From: Sipunculus nudus
Taxonomy: Eukaryota; Annelida; Sipuncula; Golfingiida; Sipunculidae
Direction of reading: 5' to 3'
Length of the DNA stretch: 64,000 nucleotides
Assembly: GCA_026874595.1 (NCBI GenBank)
Contig: CM049317.1
Coordinates: forward strand, 33,943,901-34,007,900
Shown here: piece after piece, positions 35,801 through 47,800 of the stretch
Numbering within the stretch: the first letter of the stretch is position 1
Layout: every line of letters starts with the position of its first letter
Program-made: the position numbers and the translations under genes
Notes under the pieces: generated by a model
What the model saw: the letters and a program-made list of their open reading frames with translations, nothing else
The model's database searches: none
Told to the model about the DNA's origin: nothing

Positions 35801-38190
35801 CAAGCGCAAATAGCAGCTATTTGCTACCTCAAAAGTTGCCAAGACTGCCGCCAGGGGGAGTGGATATGACAGCGGCCAGACAGAGAGGCCCCCATGAGTC
35901 GCAAGCGCAAATAGCAGCTATTTGCTACCTTAAAAGTTGTCAAGACTGCCGCCAGGGGGAGTGGACACAGAGCGGGTTGCCAGAGGGGGCCCAACGAATC
36001 GCACGCGCAAATAGCAGCTATTTGCTACCTTAACAGTTGCCAAGACTGCCGCCAGGGAGAGTGGACAGAGAGCGGCCAGACAGAGAGGCCCCCATGAGTC
36101 GCAAGCGCAAATAGCAGCTATTTGCTACCTTAAAAGTTGTCAAGACTGCTGCCAGGGGGAGTGGACACAAAGCCGGCTGCCAGAGGGGCCCCCATGAATC
36201 GCACGCGCAAATAGCAGCTATTTGCTACCTTAAAAGTTGCCAAGACTGCCGCCAGGGGGAGTTGATATGAGAGCGGCCAGCGAAGAGGCCCCCATGAATC
36301 GCAAGCGCAAATAGCAGCTATTTGCTACCTTAAAAGTTGCCAAGACTGCCGCCAGGGGGAGTGGATATGACAGCGGCCAGAGGGGGCCCCGTGAATCGCA
36401 CGCGCAAATAGCAGCTATTTTCTACCTTAACAGTTGCCAAGACTGCCGCCAGGGGGAGTGGAAATGAGAACAGCCTGACAGAGAGGCCCCCATGAGTCGC
36501 AAGCGCAAATAGCAGCTATTTGCTACCATAAAAAGTGTCAAGACTGCCACCAGGAGGAGTGGACACAGAGCGGGCGGCCAGAGTAGGCCCCATGAATCGC
36601 AAGCGCAAATAGCAGCTATTTGCTACCTTAAAAGGTGCCAAGACTGCCGCCAGGGGGAGTGGATATGAGAGCGGCCAGACAGAGAGGCCCCCATGAGTCG
36701 CAAGCGCAAATAGCAGCTATTTGCTACTTTAAAAGTTGTCAAGACTGCCGCCAGGGGGAGTGGACAAAGAGCGTGCTGCCAGAGGGGCCCCCATGAATCG
36801 CAAGCGCAAATAGCAGCTATTTGCTACCTTAAAAGTTGCCAAGACTGCCGCCAGGGGGAGTTGATATGAGAGCGGCCAGCGAAGAGGCCCCCATGAATCG
36901 CAAGCGCAAATAGCAGCTATTTGCTACCTTAAAAGTTGCCAAGACTGCCGCCAGGGGGAGTGGATATGACAGCGGCCAGAGGGGGCCCCGTGAATCGCAC
37001 GCGCAAATAGCAGCTATTTGCTACCTTAACAGTTGCCAAGACTGCCGCCAGGGGGAGTGGAAATGAGAACAGCCTGACAGGGAGGCCCCCATGAGTCGCC
37101 AGCGCAAATAGCAGCTATTTGCTACCATAAAAAGTGTCAAGACTGCCGCCAGGAGGAGTGGACACAGAGCGGGCGGCCAGAGTAGGCCCCATGAATCGCA
37201 AGCGCAAATAGCAGCTATTTGCTACCTTAAAAGGTGCCAAGACTGCTGCCAGGGGGAGTGGATATGAGAGCGGCCAGACAGAGAGGCCCCATGAGTCGCA
37301 AGCGCAAATAGCAGCTATTTGCTACTTTAAAAGTTGTCAAGACTGCCGCCAGGTGGAGTGGACACAGAGCCGGCTGCCAGAGGGGCCCCCATGAATCGCA
37401 AGCGCAAATAGCAGCTATTTGCTACCTTAAAAGTTGCCAAGACTGCCGCCAGGGGGAGTTGATATGAGAGCGGCCAGCGAAGAGGCCCCCATGAATCGCA
37501 AGCGCAAATAGCAGCTTTTTGCTACCTTAAAAGTTGCCAAGACTGCCGCCAGGGGGAGTGGATATGACAGCGGCCAGACAGAGAGGCCCCCATGAGTCGC
37601 AAGCGCAAATAGCAGCTATTTGCTACCTTAAAAGTTGTCAAGACTGCAGCCAGGTGGAGTGGACACAGAGGGGGTTGCCAGAGGGGTCCCCATGAATCGC
37701 ACGCGCAAATAGCAGCTATTTGCTACCTTAAAAGCTGCCAAGACTGCCGCCAGGGGGAGTTGATATGAGAGCGGCCAGCGAAGAGGCCCCCATGAATCGC
37801 AAGCGCAAATAGCAGCTATTTGCTACCTTAAAAGTTGCCAAGACTGCCGCCAGGTGGAGTGGATATGACATCGGCTAGAGGGGGCCCCATGAATCGCACG
37901 CGCAAATAGCAGCTATTTGCTACCTTAACAGTTGCCAAGACTGCCGCCAGGGGGAGTGGAAATGAGAACAGCCTGACAGAGAGGCCCCCATGAGTCGCCA
38001 GCGCAAATAGCAGCTATTTGCTACCATAAAAAGTGTCAAGACTGCCGCCAGGAGGAGTGGACACAGAGCGGGCGGCCAGAGGAGGCCCCATGAATCGCAA
38101 GCGCAAATAGCAGCTATTTGCTACCTTAAAAGTTGCCAAGACTGCCGCCAGGGGGAGTAGATATGACAGCGGCCAGACAGAGAACTCCTT
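32820..38190. repeat. Satellite array A, about 45 units of about 137 bp and about 100 bp
   Basis: Every unit carries CAAATAGCAGCTATTTG, an 8-bp inverted repeat around one base, followed by 'ctacc'. Every unit also has 'ctgccgccagggggagtgga' or a close variant. Units in the first part (to about 35.8 kb) are mostly about 137 bp and contain 'taggagggggtaaaatt' and 'gtagcatcgcattgag'. The later part has about 100-bp units joined by 'ttaaaagttgccaaga'. Higher-order periods are visible: a block at about 34.5 kb recurs 756 bp later, and 'gttgatatgagagcggccag' recurs at 597, 596 and 304 bp. Reading frames through it are chance. If exon 1 of the lectin gene is right, the array is intronic. Confidence 0.95.
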
Positions 38191-40640
38191 GACAGGTGTC
38201 ATTGGCTGAGCTGATGAGTCATTTCGGGTACAGTCGTGATCCTTTGTCCTTCAAATGTGCAACTGCCCGTCCATCAAACAGGCACATTTTAAACCGTTGG
38301 ACCTTCAAATCTGAAATTAGGTATACAGTTAGATTTTCCCAAAATCTACTAGCATACCATAATTCGGTTACTCTGACTTTCTTCCTTTTAGATATTAAGG
38401 AAACCCCTCCGTTTTCGATTGAAAACCCATTGTTACGCCTCAAGACTGCCTAAAATCAGAACCACTGTTGAGAGGTTGATCGTAGATAAATGGATATTGC
38501 TTCATACATTTCCTATGAACACACAAAAACAGGGTCAGTATTGCGTATAATTTGAAGATATGGGCTGAAGAAATGCACCTTAAATAAATCCAAAAGTATA
38601 TTTTCCCACTGAACCATAAAATTGCTGAGGGTAGAGACTGTTGTAATCAGGGATAAACTACAATAAATCAAGATTGAATTGTAAATGAGGTATGAATATT
38701 TAAAATAATAAATTATTCATATAAATATAAAATTATATTTAAACCACAAATTATGCCCAAATGTGGTCATGGCCCGTTTTTCGCTGTAAGCACAGTAAAT
38801 TTAATAGCATATCATGCACACGTAAGGTTGTCAGCTACTACTTTGTAAAAAAGGAAAGGAATTCACCATAAATTGTAGCTTTTATTACAGTTGTAATGAG
38901 ACCTTGTCACACCAAGGCTATACTGAAGGCAATGTGTATATCCCCTTATGGACCTTTCAGGCCAATTATGCTTGCTTGAAGCATGGCCTCAATACAGCCA
39001 GGCAGCTCTCGTGTGGTTCCAGCTGGACCTATCTGTCCACCCCCTGCAGTAGTAGTAATTGTGGCCAGAAATATCGAATTAAACAAATGATTAAAAATAA
39101 TTGTTTTAAAATAAAGAGTCTAAGAAATATGAATGGAAAGAAATTTTAATTTAATAAATATCCAGGTCTGAACCGGGTGTTTAATTTGTTGATTAATATT
39201 TATTACAAAATTTAAAAAAAATATAAAAATATGTGCAAAATATAAAATTTTACTCCGACAAGTGCAAATTGAAGATGCGAATATGTTTGACCAATGGAAT
39301 TAAGCCTCCTGTCTGTAGCAGATGGTACATGATACTGGCTACAAAATCAGAATGTATATTACTGGTTCCTTAACGTTGACTTCAATTAATAAAATTAAAC
39401 AATGCCAACTCGAGTTTCCTCCTTGTATAATTGCTCCCTGTTTTGATCATTAGGTTATTTTTAACACCTGTATTAGTTACATAGCTGGATTACTTTTTTG
39501 GCCTGATACGTGTTAAAAAATGGAAAGTTATGCAAATAACATAAAATAAAGAAAGCAGATGTGTTCTCATTATAATGTGTATAATGTTAAAAATTGTCAT
39601 AAGTGTCGTGCTATGTTTAGATTATGGACAGTGGTGTGACAGTATTCGTAAGTGAACACAGATTTTTTTTAATGACAGCCTTAAAACAGGGTACTTATGA
39701 TCATTAATAAAAATAGTGAAATTGGTATAGCCGAAAAGATCCACAATATCGTAGGACTGAAACTGAAGAAAAAAAAAGCAATTAGTAAAGACTGTATAAT
39801 TGTATTTGATTATGAATAAAAAAAAACAATATTTCAAGTATGAAAATAAATACAAACACAAATACAAGGAAAAAGATATGACTGTGGAAGTGGTTAATTT
39901 GCCGTATCTGTAGTATCGCGCATTTGTCATTTCATGGCATTGGCGCATTTAGGATTTTCGCGCAAATCCGTAAGGTAATAAATGGTGTTTCAAAAATTAA
40001 GATATTAATAACAGGTAGGTTTATGAAGTAACCTACATCCCACCTAACAAATTATCTACAATAATACTAACCAGAAGCAGCCAAGTATATGTCAGGACAA
40101 CAAACAGAACTGACAACAGTCGCTGGTCTTTCTCAGCTCAGCCGTACTTCAAAGCTATATGGGAAGGCTATGGGTGTCTTAAAAAGCTCCTTATTGTTTC
40201 AAAATTGTTTCTACGAATCACTATAAAGGAAAGAGGTCTTTCTCGAGAAATCACTTGCTAGGAAGTCTTACGACAATATGACTTCTTTAACAATCTGGTT
40301 AAAGAAACCTCAACTAAAGCGAACTCGATGGCGGGATTACTAGGCCCACATGACTGTGTATCAGGCAAGAACGGTGTAATTTGCCGAACCATCGCATGGA
40401 ATTTACGCGTGTTCTGATTTTAGCGCAAATGTACCTGCCGCTAAAAAGGCGAAAATTAAAACCCCGCTAACAAAACCACTTCCAAAGTATGTAAATGCGA
40501 GTGCAAATACTTTGAAATTGTATTCCTGAATGCTGTCGTGAATAAATTTAATAATAGAATTTTAAAAATCAGTTATTTCATGTATATTATAAACCGAAAT
40601 ATTTTCGGATGTTATTGTTAAAATTAAACATTTATAAAAT
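38191..40640. other. Spacer between arrays A and B
   Basis: AT-rich spacer. The segment 38196-38460 is open on both strands but matches nothing I know. A Cys-containing frame at 38904-39060 (+) has no splice context. A candidate TIR element occupies 39885-40484. Confidence 0.4.
39885..40484. mobile_element. Candidate TIR element (MITE)
   Basis: The ends are TGGAAGTGGTT on the left and AACCACTTCCA on the right (inverted). Both subterminal regions are rich in 'tttgcgc' and 'ttttcgc' words. A clear target duplication was not seen, so the boundaries are tentative. Confidence 0.45.
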
Positions 40641-42717
40641 CAAGTAAGTGTTTGTCAGTTTTAATATATGCTATATCCGGTATACGGGTTACCCTTACCC
40701 TTCGGGCATGACATACTCCAGTAAGTGTTTGTGACTATTAATATATGCTATATCCGGGATACGGGTTACCCTAACCCTTCAGGCTTGAAATGCTCCAGTA
40801 AGTGTTTGTCATTATTGATACGTGCTATACCCGGGATACGGGTTTTATGCTATATCGGGGATACGGGTTACCCTGTAAGTGTTTGTCACTATCAATATAT
40901 GCTATATCCGGGATAGGGGTAACCCTAACCCTTCGGGCATGAAATACTCCAGTAAGTCTTTGTCACTATTGATATATGCTATTTGCCGGGTTACGGGTTA
41001 CCCAAACCCTTTGGGAATAAAATACTCTTGTAAGTGTTTGTCACTATTGATATATGCTATATCCGGGATACGGGTTACCCAAACCCTTCGGGAATAATAT
41101 ACTCCTGTAAGTGTTTGTTCTATTAATATATGCCATATCCGGGATACGGGTTACCTTAACCCTCCGGGCATGAAATACTCAAGTAAATGTTTGTCATTAT
41201 TAATACGTGCTATATCCGGGATACGGGTCACCCTAACCCTTCGGGCATGAAATACTCCAGTAATTGTTTGTCATTATTGATACGTGCTATACCCGGGATA
41301 CGGGTTACGCCAACCCTTCGGGCATGAAATACTCCAGTAAGTGTTTGTCACTATTATGTATGCTATATCAGGGATACGGGTAACCCTGACCATTCGGGCA
41401 TGAAATCCTCCTGTAAGTATTTGTCACTATTAATATAAGCTATATCCAGGATACGGGTTAACGTAACCCATCGGGTATGAAATGCTCCAGTAAGTGTTTG
41501 TGACTATTCATATATGCTATATGCAGTAAACGAGTCCACGTTACCCAGCGGGTATGTAATACTCCAGTTAGTGTTTGTGACTATTCATATATGCTATATC
41601 CGTGACACAGGTTACCGTAACCCACGCGGCGTGAAAAGCTCGAATGTTTGTCGCTATTAATATATGCTGTATCCGGGATACGGGTTACACTAAATCTCGG
41701 GCAAGAAATACTCCTGTAAGTGTTTGTCACTATTAATATATGCTATATCCGGGATACGGGTTACACTAAATCTCGGGCAAGAAATACTCCTGTAAGTGTT
41801 TGTCACTATTAATATATGCTAAATCCAGGATACGGGTTACCCTAACCTTCGGGCATGAAATACTCCTGTAAGTGTTTGTCATTATCAATATATGCTATAT
41901 CCGGGATAGGGGTTACCCTAACCCTTCGGGCATGAAATACTCCAGTAAGTGTTTGTCACTATTGATATATGCTATATCCGGGTTACGGGTTACCCAAACC
42001 CTTTGGGAATAAAATACTCTTGTAAGTGTTTGTCATTATTAATATATGCTATATCCGGGTTACGGGTTACCCAAACCCTTCGGGCATGAAATACTCCAGT
42101 AATTGTTTGTCATTATTGATACATGCTATACCCGGGATACGGGTTTTATGCTATATCGGGGATACGGGTTACCCTAACGCTTCGGGCAGGAATTACCCCA
42201 GTAGATGTTTGCCATTATTAATATATGCTATATCCGGGATACGGGTTACCCTAACCCTTCGGGCATGAAATAATCCAGTCAGTGCTCCTCACTTGTGATA
42301 TATGCTATATCCGGGATATAGGTTACTCAAACCCTTCTGCCATTAAATACCCCAGTAAGTGTTGTTCACTATTAAAATGTGCTGAATCTAGGATATGGGT
42401 TACCTGAACCCTTTATGCATGAATACTGGAGCGTTTGTCACTATTAATATATGCTAAATGCAAGATACGGGTTAACCTCCGCCTTCAAACTTGAATTACT
42501 CGAATAAGTCTTTTTAACTAATAATAAATGGTATATCTGGGATACGGTTTACCCTAACCCTTCAAATTTTAAATCACCAATCAGACTATACTCCAGAAAG
42601 TATTAATATAAGGTATATCTGGGATACGGGTTACACTAACCCTTCAGGTGTGAATACTCCAGTAAGTCTTTGTCACTATTAATATATGCTACATCCAGGC
42701 TACAGGATACCTTAATA

Positions 42718-42866
42718 TTTTACTATAACATGTAGAGACATAGATGGAACGGACAACAGCAATGCAATGAAGTAAGAGAAGTGAACAGCAAATGCATCAC
42801 ACATGAATCAGTGACTTTATATTATAAATATAAACATATAGAATTTCTGCGAGATATAAATTAATG
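42718..42866. repeat. Non-satellite insert in array B, copy 1
   Basis: About 148 bp ('tttactataacatgtagaga' to 'gcgagatataaattaa') unlike the 76-bp unit. It was duplicated together with its neighbours at 44698-44849. Confidence 0.85.
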
Positions 42867-44697
42867 TCACTATTAATATATGCTATATCCAGGATACGGG
42901 TTACCCTAAACCCTTCGAGCATGAAATACTCCCGTAAGTGTTTGTCACTATCAATATATGCTATATCCGGGATAGGGGTTACCCTAACCCTTCGGGCATG
43001 AAATACTACACTAAGTGTTTGTCACTATTGATATATGCTATATCCGGGATACGGGTTACCCAAACCCTTCGGGAATAATATACTCCTGTAAGTGTTTGTT
43101 CTATTAATATATGCTATATCCGGGATACGGGTTACCTTAACCCTTCGGGCATGAAATACTCAAGTAAGTGTTTGTCAGTTTTAATATAGGCTATATCCGG
43201 TATACGGGTTACCCTAACCCTTCGGACATGAAATACTCCAGTAAGTGTTTGTCACTATTATGTATGCTATATCAGGGATACGGGTAACCCTGACCCTTCG
43301 GGCATGAAATCCTCCTGTAAGTATTTGTCACTATTAATATAAGCTATATCCAGGATACGGGTTAACGTAACCCATCGGGTATGAAATGCTCCAGTAAGTG
43401 TTTGTGACTATTCATATATGCTATATGCAGTAAACGAGTCTACGTTACCCAGCGGGTATGTAATACTCCAGTTAGTGTTTGTGACTATTCATATATGCTA
43501 TATCCGTGACACAGGTCACCGTAACCCACGCGGCGTGAAAAGCTCGAATGTTTGTCGCTATTAATATATGCTGTATCCGGGATACGGGTTACACTAAATC
43601 TCGGGCAAGAAATACTCCTGTAAGTGTTTGTCACTATTAATATATGCTATATCCGGGATACGGGTTACACTAAATCTCGGGCAAGAAATACTCCTGTAAG
43701 TGTTTGTCACTATTAATATATGCTATATCCAGTATACGGGTTACCCTAACCCTTCGGGCATGAAATACTCCTGTAAGTGTTTGTCATTATCAATATATGC
43801 TATATCCGGGATAGGGGTTACCCAAACCCTTCGGGCATGAAATACTCCAGGAAGTGTTTGTCACTATTGATATATGCTATATCCGGGTTACGGGTTACCC
43901 AAACCCTTTGGGAATAAAATACTCTTGTAAGTGTTTGTCATTATTAATATATGCTATATCCGGGTTACGGGTTACCCAAACCCTTCGGGCATGGAATACT
44001 CCAGTAATTGTTTGTCATTATTGATACGCGCTATACCCGGGATACGGGTTTTATGCTATATCGGGGATACGGGTTACCCTAACGCTTCGGGCATGAATTA
44101 CCCCAGTAGATGTTTGCCATTATTAATATGTGCTATATCCGGGATACGGGTTACCCTAACCCTTCGGGCATGAAATAATCCAGTAAGTTGTTGTCCCTAT
44201 TGATATTTGCTATATCCGGGATACGGGTTACCCTAACCCTACGGGCATGAAATAATCCAGTCAGTGCTCCTCACTTGTGATATATGCTATATCCGGGATA
44301 TAGGTTACTCAAACCCTTCTGCCATTAAATACCCCAGTAAGTGTTGTTCACTATTAAAATGTGCTGAATCTAGGATATGGGTTACCTGAACCCTTTATGC
44401 ATGAATACTGGAGCGTTTGTCACTATTAATATATGCTAAATGCAAGATACGGGTTAACCTCCGCCTTCAAACTTGAATTACTCGAATAAGTCTTTTTAAC
44501 TAATAATAAATGGTATATCTGGGATACGGTTTACCCTAACCCTTCAAATTTTAAATCACCAATCAGACTATACTCCAGAAAGTATTAATATAAGGTATAT
44601 CTGGGATACGGGTTACACTAACCCTTCAGGTGTGAATACTCCAGTAAGTCTTTGTCACTATTAATATATGCTACATCCAGGCTACAGGATACCTTAA

Positions 44698-44849
44698 TAT
44701 TTTACTATAACATGTAGAGACATAGATGGAACGGACAACAGCAATGCAATGAAGTAAGAGAAGTGAACAGCAAATGCATCACACATGAATCAGTGACTTT
44801 ATATTATAAATATAAACATATAGAATTTCTGCGAGATATAAATTAATGT
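44698..44849. repeat. Non-satellite insert in array B, copy 2
   Basis: Almost identical to 42718-42866 and about 1.98 kb away. The offset is one unit larger than in the preceding part of the block because the second block gained one 76-bp unit near 44165-44240. Confidence 0.85.
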
Positions 44850-47800
44850 CACTATTAATATATGCTATATCCAGGATACGGGTTACCCTAAACCCTTCGA
44901 GCATGAAATACTCCCGTAAGTGTTTGTCACTATCAATATATGCTATATCAGGGATAGGGGTTACCCTAACCCTTCGGGCATGAAATACTACACTAAGTGT
45001 TTGTCACTATTGATATATGCTATATCCGGGATACGGGTTACCCAAACCCTTCGGGAATAATATACTCCTGTAAGTGTTTGTTCTATTAATATATGCTATA
45101 TCCGGGATACGGGTTACCTTAACCCTCCGGGCATGAAATACTCAAGTAAATGTTTGTCATTATTAATACGTGCTATATCCGGGATACGGGTCACCGTAAC
45201 CCTTCGGGCAAGAAATACTCCAGTAATTGTTTGTCATTATTGATACGTGCTATACCCGGGATACGGGTTACCCTAACCCTTCGGGCATGAAATAATCAAG
45301 TAATTTTTTGTCCCTATTGATTTATACTATATCGGGGATACGGGTTACCCTAACGCTTCGGGCATGAAATACCCCAGTATCGATGTTTGCCATTATTAAT
45401 ATGTGCTATATCCGGGATACGGGTTACCCTAACCCTTCGGGCATGAAATAATCCACTAGGTTGTTGTCCATATTGATATGTGCTATATCCGGGATACTTG
45501 TTACCCTAACCCTTCGGGCATGAAATACTCCTGTGTGTGTCACTATTAATATATGCTATATCCAGGATACGGGTTACCCTAACCCTTCAGGCATGAAATA
45601 CTCCCGTAAGGTTTTGTCACTATCAATATATGTTATATCCGGGATAGGGTTTACCCTAACCCTTCGGGCATGAAATACTCCAGTAAGTGTTTGTCACTAT
45701 AGATATATGCTATATCCGGTATACGGGTTACCCCAACCCTTCGGGAATAAAATACTCCAGCAAGTGTTTGTAAATATTCATATATGCTTTATCCGGGATA
45801 CGGGTTTCCTTAACCCTTCGGGCATGATATACTCCAATAGATGTTTGTCATTATTAATATGTGCTATATCCGGGTTACGGGTTACCTGAACCCTTTGGGA
45901 ATAAAATACTCTTGTAAGAGTTTGTCATTATTAATATATGCTGTATCCGGGATGCGGGTTACCCTAACCCTTCGGGCATGAAATACTCCAGTAAGTGTGT
46001 GTCATTATTAATATATGCTATATCCAGGATACGGGTTACCCTAACCCTTCGGGCATGAAATACTCCAGTAATTGTTTGTCATTATTGATACGTGCTATAC
46101 ACGGGATACGGGTTTTATGCTATATCGGGGATACGGGTTACCCTAACGCTTCGGGCATGAATTACCCCAGTAGATGTTTGCCATTATTAATATGTGCTAT
46201 ATCCGGGATACGGGTTACCCTAACCCTTCGGGCATGAAATAATCAAGAAATTTTTTGTCCCTATTGATTTATACTATATCGGGGATACGGGTTACCCTAA
46301 CGCTTCGGGCAAGAAATACCCCAGTATCGATGTTTGCCATTATTAATATGTGCTATATCCGGGATACGGGTTACCCTAACCCTTCGGGCATAAAATAATC
46401 CACTAGGTTGTTGTCCATATTGATATGTGCTATATCCGGGATACGGGTTACCCTAACCCTTCGGCATGAAATAATCCAGTAAGTTGTTGTCCCTATTGAT
46501 ATATGCTGTATACGTGATGCGAGTTACCCTAACCCTTCGGGCATGAAATACTCCTGTGTGTGTCACTATTAATATATACTATATCCAGGATACGGGTTAC
46601 CCTAACCCTTCAGGCATGAAATACTCCGTAAGGTTTTGTCACTATCAATATATGTTATATCCGGGATAGGGGTTACCCTAACCCTTCCTGCATGAAATAC
46701 TCCAGTAAGTGTTTGTCACTATAGATATATGCTATATCCGGTATACGGGGTACCCTAACGCTCCGGGCATTAGATACCCCAGTAGATGTTTGTCATTATT
46801 AATATGTGCTATAACCGGGATACGGGTAACCCTAACCCTTCGGGCATGAAATACTCCAGTAAGTGTTTGTGACTATTCATATATGCAATATCCGGGATGC
46901 GGGTTACCCTAACCCTTCGGGCATGAAAAACTCCTGTAAGTGTGTGTCACTGTTAATATATATCCTATATCCAGGATAGGGGTTAGCCTAACCTTTCGGG
47001 CATGAAATACTCCCGTAAGTGTTTGTCACTATCAATATATGCTATATCCGGGAAATGTTTGTCATTATTAATATATGCTATATCATGGGTACGGGTTACC
47101 TGAACCCTTCGGGCATGAAATACTCCTGTAAATGTTTGTCACTATCAAAATATAATATATCCGGGATACGGGTTACCCTAACCCTTCGGGCATGAAATAC
47201 TCCAGTAAGTGTTTGTCACTATTGATATATGCTATATCCGGGATACGGGTTACCCTAACCCTTCGGGCAAGAGATAGTCAAGTAATTTTTTGTCCCTATT
47301 GATATATGCTATATCGGGGATACGGGGTACCCTAACGCTCCGGACATTAGATACCCCAGTAGATGTTTGTCATTATTAATATGTGCTATATCCGGGATCC
47401 GGGTAACCCTAACCATTCGGGCATGAAGTACCCCAGTAATTGTTTGCCATTATTAATATGTGCTATACCCTAACCCTTCGAGCATGAAATACTCCAGTAA
47501 GTGTTTGTGACTATTCATATATGCTATATCTGGGATACGGGTTACCCTAACCCTTCGGGCATGAAATACTCCAGTAAGTGTTTGTGACTATTCATATATG
47601 CTATATCCGGGATACGGGCTACCCTAACCCTCGGGCATGAAATAATCCAGTACATTGTTGTCCCTATTGATATAAGCTGTATCCGGGATGCGGGTTACCC
47701 TAACCCTTCGGGCATGAAAAACTCCTGTAAGTGTGTGTCACTGTTAATATATACTATATCCAGGATAGGGGTTAGCCTAACCTTTCGGGCATGAAATACT

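Noticed and set aside
32820-38190. Many open frames of 60-106 codons in array A (e.g. 34841-35095 and 35254-35574)
   Set aside because: They only translate the satellite unit in different frames, lack splice or start context and change frame between unit types.
38904-39149. Cys-rich plus-strand exon
   Set aside because: No matching splice phase, no recognised domain; composition fits chance.
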